Source of the DNA: Nissolia schottii
Lineage: Eukaryota > Streptophyta > Magnoliopsida > Fabales > Fabaceae
Direction of reading: 5' to 3'
NCBI GenBank assembly: GCA_003254905.1
Contig: QANU01004444.1
Span: forward strand, 98,019-162,018
DNA length: 64,000 nt
The notes below the pieces were generated by a model. That model did no database searches. It was not told the origin of the DNA and saw only the letters and a program-made list of their open reading frames with translations. This document shows, one piece after another, positions 58,561-64,000 of this stretch. Each line of letters starts with the position of its first letter. Positions within the stretch are counted from its first letter, which is position 1. The position numbers and the translations under genes are program-made.

Positions 58561-60056
58561 TTAGATCTAATGTTAATAAGAAACAAAAACATTATATATT
58601 CTAAACTATCACCATCTGCTCTGTTCATTATCCAAAAATTATTGATGGCTAAACATTTTTCATATGGGAGACTAACATAAAAAGTGTTGTAGTTTTAAAG
58701 AATATATTACGTCTCGTCTCTTCATACATCTGAACATCTTTGTCATGTATAAAATCCTACAAAAGAAGCACACCAACACACCCACGAGGGGGTCGACCAA
58801 CCCATCACAAGGGGGAATAACAAAAATACAAGATATGTCGTTCCAAAAAAAAGTCAAATTTAGATAATTATGCTTAGATCTAATAGATTAGAGCTTCCTA
58901 TTCAACAGAAAAAAAAATGCTAAACAATGAAAAAAAAATAGCCAGACTGTCACAAAAAAGAAATGATAACAGTTATGCTCTCTAACCGTCCCAAATAAAA
59001 TATAGGAGAAGAGAAGAGAGAAAACAAAGAAAAATAAGAATAAGGGTTTTGTTAAATGTTATGTGGTAATTAAATTGGTATAGGTATTTCTACTCTTTTA
59101 TTTATAACATAATTATAGATTCATAGTAGTTCCTATTCTTTCAGTTCCCTTGTTCTAAGGCACACTATAGAGTGGAACAAAATACCTTGGATCAGGTGAA
59201 TCAAGGATCATAAAAGGACAAAAACAAATAAAAACAAAATAATTTCAAAAAAAAAATGGAACAGTCTGTTTTAATAATACAGTTTGGAATCAGAGAGGTA
59301 GAGAGAGATAGGGGAAAAAAGAATAATTTAAAAAATGACAGGTAGTGAGATTGATAATGAAAGCAAAACTTTGGAAGTTATTAAACGTTTTTATTTTTAT
59401 TTTTGATGCCCACAACAGCTTTTCTTTTGCTTCTTCTATACCTTCCTCCTTTAAAAAGCCACATTCAAAATCAAAACATGTCCCTCTCCACTTCTCTATC
59501 TCTTTCTCTTTTTCTAAGTAGAAAAAGGTAAAAAAGAAAAGCTTTCCCCTTCTCTCTCTCCCTTCTCTTTCTGTTTGCTCTCCATAGAGTTATAGAATCA
59601 AAACTGATAAAAAAGAGAAAAAGAAAAATCTAATATCAACCCCCAAAGTTGCACAGTAATTGTTGCACCACTAACAAGGGTTGTGACTATGACGGAGGAA
59701 TTGATGCTTTTTTCCTTTTCTTTTTCTTCTTTTGATTTTACTCTGTGAATGCTAACAGAGTTTTTTGTGGCAGTTCAGTTAAGTTATTCTGACAGTTTCA
59801 GTTTGTCACAAATTCAGAAACATTCCTAATACAATAAGATTCCCTTTTTCTTCTATTTTCCTTAAGAGACCTAAAAAGGACCTTTGGAAATCTGTTACCT
59901 CCTCCAATCCTAGCTATTTTTTTTGGCAAGTTCTTCTTCACACACCTTGTCTGTTTTTTTTTTAATCATTCTATTTAATAGTACTTACCATTTCTCTTGT
60001 TTTAAAATCTTATCGATTACCTTTGTTTTTTTAAATTGTTATTAGGTGGGAGTTTC
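58561..60056 (+). promoter_or_regulatory. FLZ gene upstream region and 5' leader
   Basis: 58561-59400 shows no gene. From about 59400 the DNA becomes CT-rich ('tctctatctctttctc' near 59500, 'cttctctctctccc' near 59550), typical of a plant 5' UTR. The leader may contain an intron ending at the AG near 60041 ('ttgttattag'). Transcription start was not determined. Confidence 0.45.
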
Positions 60057-60065
60057 ATGCATTGA
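60057..60065 (+). promoter_or_regulatory. minimal upstream ORF (Met-His-stop) before FLZ
   Basis: ATG CAT TGA at 60057-60065 ends 20 nt before the FLZ start codon at 60086 and lies on the likely leader, downstream of the possible acceptor. Such tiny uORFs can lower translation of the main frame. Confidence 0.6.
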
Positions 60066-60085
60066 ACCTTGAACCGTCACAAATT

Positions 60086-61457
60086 ATGCTACTAAGGAAC
60101 AGATCGAGAGCAGTGAACAAGCCAACAACCTTGATGGCCGATCACACCTCTCACCAGCCGTCTCCTAAACCGAATCAGAACAACAGCAATTATGCAAGAA
60201 CCAATATCATCCCATCTCAATTTTGCACACCAAAATTCAGGGATTTCACCATGAAGTGTTGTCTCTCTGAGGCCTTACCAAGCCCAACATCTATCCTTGA
60301 CACAAGAACACTATCATCATTTGGGAATAATCTATTCTCATCTTGTGAAATTGCCACCATGACCCCAAGAATTCAATCAGAAAGAGGCATTGGCCTTGCC
60401 CTTGATGAGAATTGTGCTAATAAGCCAAGCAGTGGAAGTGTCCTCTTTGGAACTCAGCTTAGAGTGAAAAATTCCACTTTCTCCTCACATGAGTCCAAAA
60501 CATGCGATGCTGATTTTGAAACCAAGAAAATCAAGGATTCACAGAAAGATGGTGTCGGTTCAAGTGTTCTGAGTTTGAGTGAGATGGAGCTTCATGAGGA
60601 ATACACACGTGTGATATCACACGGTGCTAATCCAAGAACAACACACATATTTGATAACTGCATTGTGGAAAGTTACTATTGTTCTTCACCACCTATGAGC
60701 AATAACCAGAACACAGATTGTTCAGCGAGTTTTCTTAGCCTTTGTCACACTTGCAAGAAGCATCTTGATCAGACAAAGGATATCTTTATTTACCGGTATG
60801 GTTTCATTTTTTTTTTTGTCTTTCTATATACGCTGCTACTACCTTTTATAGTTTGAGTCAAGGTTATAAACTGCTGTTGCGGTTATGTTGTAATTGTTGC
60901 AAAGTTACAAGGAAATGAAGTTGCGGCAATCAATCGCTGATACGGTTGCAGATGATCCTGCTGCAACAATCTGTTTAGTTTCTGTTTTCATTTGTTATTT
61001 CTATTTCACGTGTTCTGTATTATTAGGATTTTACGGGGAAAAAAATAGTAAAACACAAAAAATGAAAATAAGAAATGGAGTTTTATTGTTTTTCATTATT
61101 TCTTTCACGAAATCCTCCCTATAGGAAGTACATAACATAGAAATAGTAAACAAAAATAGAAACCAAATAGACCCTAACATTTTAACTAAAATTACTAGGG
61201 CGAAACCCAATTTAAAACTATATGCTTTAAACCAAGAGTAATAGATTGATAAGGAAGACAGTACTACCTTCAACATCATGATTCATGAATGAGATTCTTT
61301 TGATTCATTTTTGGGCCTTGTTTAGTATTTTGAGTCACTTGAACAAATTCTAAACTTCATAGAATTGTGTTTTTGCAGAGGAGACAGAGCTTTCTGCAGT
61401 CAAGAATGCCGCCACCAAGAGATGGTGTTAGATGGAGCAGAAAATTCAGAGTTTTGA
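60086..61457 (+). CDS. FCS-like zinc finger (FLZ, formerly DUF581) protein
   Basis: Two exons (60086-60795 and 61379-61457) joined over a 583-bp GT-AG intron give 262 residues. The C-terminal FLZ domain (216-252) reads FLSLCHTCKKHL, DIFIYRGDRAFCSQECR, with the four zinc-binding cysteines at 220, 223, 243 and 247. The intron interrupts it between the two Cys pairs, after the first base pair of Arg237. FLZ proteins are plant-specific adaptors that bind the SnRK1 energy-sensing kinase. The rest is Ser/Asn-rich and presumably disordered; a conserved-looking N-terminus (MLLRNRSRAVNKPTTLMAD) and the SEMELHEEYTRVISHG segment (about 172-187) resemble the longer FLZ subgroup. The start is the first ATG of the frame; an upstream TTG at 60062 is in frame but not a normal start. 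Confidence 0.96.
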
Positions 61458-63760
61458 TGGCACTTGCCATTCTTGAGTTCAATAATTTTGCATGCTTTTT
61501 ACTCTCTGCACTCAGCATTTCGAAGAGGATAACCAAGCCGGTCATAGTTTTCATCCTTCCATGCTTTTACTTTTTCCTTTTTGGGTTAATGTCCAAATTA
61601 ATCCCAAACAAATTTCTTGTTTTAAGAAGTGGTATGTATGAAAAAGGAAATTATCAATGTAGCCTTTGAAATTTTAAAATGTTATTCTAATTAGTTCCTA
61701 AAATTTTAAAAAGTGTCATGTAAAAGACTAACAAGGCAACGATTTGAAATTTTAAAAAATACGTTAATATTCTTTTTTTTTTTAAGGAATCAATTAGAAC
61801 AGTGAGATAATTTTTTAGATATTAACTTTAACATTAACCCTTCCTTTTTCCTTTTATTTTTTTTCACTCTCTCTCATGCAAATAGAGATAAGAGAGGATT
61901 TAGAGTTCATTTCAAGAAATGACTAATTTATTCTTTTGCTTCTGGTCTTTTCCCTCTCCTTGTTTTATGCTGAAGCAGATAATGATGAAGGTGTTTGAGT
62001 ATGACTGAAAATAATGCTTTCTTTTTTTTTTCATCTTATCTTAGTTGTTGATGATGATGTTGAATAATTATTGTAGATGACGACCAATTAATTATTATTA
62101 TTATTATTCTTAAGATTCCATTGTATTCTATTATTGTTACCCCTGGTTTAAGAAAAAATCCATCAAACCATTACAATACGTTTAAAAAATGCCGACATTG
62201 ACAGAGAAATATACATTTGATATAAGTCCTTTTCCTTACCTATTACTTCAACCTCATAATCTAAATAATTGAATTGAATACTGGTTATACTTAAAAAAAA
62301 AAAAACTTTGATACCCTGCCCATATCAAGAGAGAATCCCAAAATTTCAAACTTTGTGTTAAAAGTAAAAGCAATTCTGATATTCAATAACTAAAATTCTT
62401 GTACCACACACCTTAAGTACTAATCCATAATAACATTGCAAACTACTAATGTTTCTTGATTTGGCATTGGCAAGAAAAAAGTGTTAAATAAATGGGGTCA
62501 TCATTTAAAGCAACATTATGATGATGGTGTATGTATATGATAAATTTTGTTTACACTAAATGATTAAATGATTAGCTATAATATTAGTAACTATAGTTTT
62601 GCAGCCAGATGAGGTAAAAAATCTTAGAACATGATTATGAAGCCAATATCTCAGTGTGGAATTTTTGTTTCCATCATTAAGCAGCAAAAAGTACTTTTGA
62701 ACAGTGGATCAGCACAGGCATAGTGACAAAACAGAACTTCTATAATTAGTCAAATACTACCTAACCATAATATACCTCATGTATGTAAAAATGATAATGA
62801 GGGTATGTATGGATTGTTGTGAAGTGTGAAATGACTTATTTAAGTGTTGAAAACTCATGTTCAATTAGTAATCTTCGAAGAGTACTTTTCTCTTTTGGTA
62901 CCCACAAGAACTAGTTTTTAAAAAGTTTGAGCTAGCGTTAAAAAAGTTTTACTCTATAATAAGTTGACTTGATTCAAGTTACATTTGTTGATGCAGTCTG
63001 AAAGCAAAAATATTTTATTGTTTGAGTTTTTAAAATTGTTCCAGACAAAGTTTTAGGAAGGTCGATCGATCAAGTATTAAACTAAACTGATTGGTCGCCA
63101 GGTTAAAAAAAGGCTAAAGTTTCTTAGTAAAACATGCATTCTATAACTCAAGTGAGCTTCTTATACAGTATTATGAGTAACTCTTACAGTGTTAAGGGTT
63201 GAGCACTTAATAATAACTGAGTGGTAACGGTCAAAATGATGGTGTTGAATCTGATTGGTTACTAAGCCAGACTAATGTAAAAAAGATGGCAATGTTAACG
63301 TCATAACTGACGATTATAAATATTGGTTGATTGCAAGATTTAATATTTAGTAGAGTGGACCATCAACCTTCATTTGAGACCGGTTAGATGGGCTTAGAAG
63401 CTCATCCAACCCTAAAAGAATGTGTATAAATTAGATATATTCTGGTCAATTGACCCATATAATGAAGGAAGGTTTGGTCCACAAGCTCCCTGTTCATAAT
63501 TCAAGGGTAATATTGGCATTATGAACAACAGTGCTTAAGTAACTTTATTTAAAATCTTATCTGTATATATTTTGGTTGATCAGCCCATGGACAAGAATTT
63601 GGTCCAAAACCAATGGTAAAATAAAATTGGGTGAAATTTATTTTATTCATTTTTATTACATATCTATGCTTTTTAAATTTATTCTTAAATACATATCGTT
63701 TCATTATACATTTTTTATTCTTAAAAGTTTAAGTAAGTTTGACATTGGTCATTCTATTAG
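61458..63760. other. FLZ 3' flank and intergenic DNA, no gene seen
   Basis: Contains the FLZ 3' UTR and AT-rich sequence. No coding or RNA gene was supported. Confidence 0.5.
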
Positions 63761-63774
63761 AATTAGGACAAGTG

Positions 63775-63890
63775 ATACAAAAGTACCCACAAATCACTTA
63801 TTACAATGGCTTTTGTATCGACAACGAGAATCAAACTTACGTCTTTGTAAGATATGAGTCTGTTCCTTACCAACTACATTAATCCTGAGT
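63775..63890 (-). repeat. SINE-like / tRNA-derived sequence
   Basis: On the minus strand, 'tagttggtaagg' (box A-like) is followed about 40 nt later by 'gtttgattctcg' (box B-like), the layout of a pol III promoter in a tRNA-derived SINE. Element ends were not resolved. Confidence 0.4.
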
Positions 63891-64000
63891 TGAAGAATAA
63901 TAGAGATCAAACCTCTACCTATTCCATCATTTTTTGATAATCAAACAATAACGTGAAATTATTTTTATCTATGTCATTCCATTTTACACAATACTAGTAC

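Overview
The window is nuclear DNA from a flowering plant, most likely a legume. The evidence is AT-rich intergenic sequence, genes split by GT-AG introns, plant-specific gene families (type I inositol polyphosphate 5-phosphatase, FCS-like zinc finger, GPI-anchored lipid-transfer protein), a plant-type snRNA promoter, and dense plant transposon debris (CACTA, hAT, Mutator-type, Stowaway, LINE, Helitron). The legume assignment rests on overall resemblance of the proteins and of one interspersed repeat and is an inference. There are two assembly blemishes: a run of Ns at 14796-14831 inside an intron and a single N at 55639.

Four protein-coding genes could be rebuilt completely, with reading frame kept across every splice junction: a 10-exon type I inositol polyphosphate 5-phosphatase (14068-17040, +, 561 aa), a 5-exon mitochondrial-type ribosomal protein L24 (39446-36647, -, 159 aa), a 3-exon GPI-anchored non-specific lipid-transfer protein (42953-44368, +, 190 aa) and a 2-exon FLZ zinc-finger protein (60086-61457, +, 262 aa). 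A U1 snRNA-like locus with an intact upstream sequence element and TATA box lies at 44904-45115, just downstream of the lipid-transfer protein gene.

Layout. 1-13 kb: repeats only (a pair of LTR-like copies, a 313-bp tandem duplication, a GGT-rich tract, a Stowaway MITE, a 228-240 bp tandem array interrupted by a long-TIR element). 13.3-17.3 kb: 5-phosphatase gene. 17-36 kb: gene-poor, with SINE-like sequences, microsatellites, a 160-bp MITE with a perfect 10-bp flanking repeat, a 22-nt phased motif cluster and a decayed CACTA fragment. 36.6-39.8 kb: L24 gene on the minus strand. 42.8-44.5 kb: lipid-transfer protein. 44.9-50.8 kb: nested repeat cluster with the U1-like locus, a hAT element with an exact 8-bp target duplication, an ACGT-rich MITE, a decayed CACTA transposon and a Mutator-type hairpin MITE. 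51-59 kb: a possible orphan exon, LTR-like DNA, an AT-rich TIR element, a dead LINE and a Helitron helicase scrap. 59.4-61.5 kb: FLZ gene. 61.5-64 kb: intergenic with a SINE-like sequence.

The four genes have unrelated jobs (phosphoinositide/inositol phosphate signalling, organelle translation, cell-surface lipid binding, SnRK1-linked scaffolding); nothing suggests a gene cluster or a new multi-gene system. The most useful observations are the U1-like locus and its truncated duplicate, the upstream ORF overlapping the 5-phosphatase start, the well-bounded non-autonomous transposons, and the two related CACTA remnants 20 kb apart.
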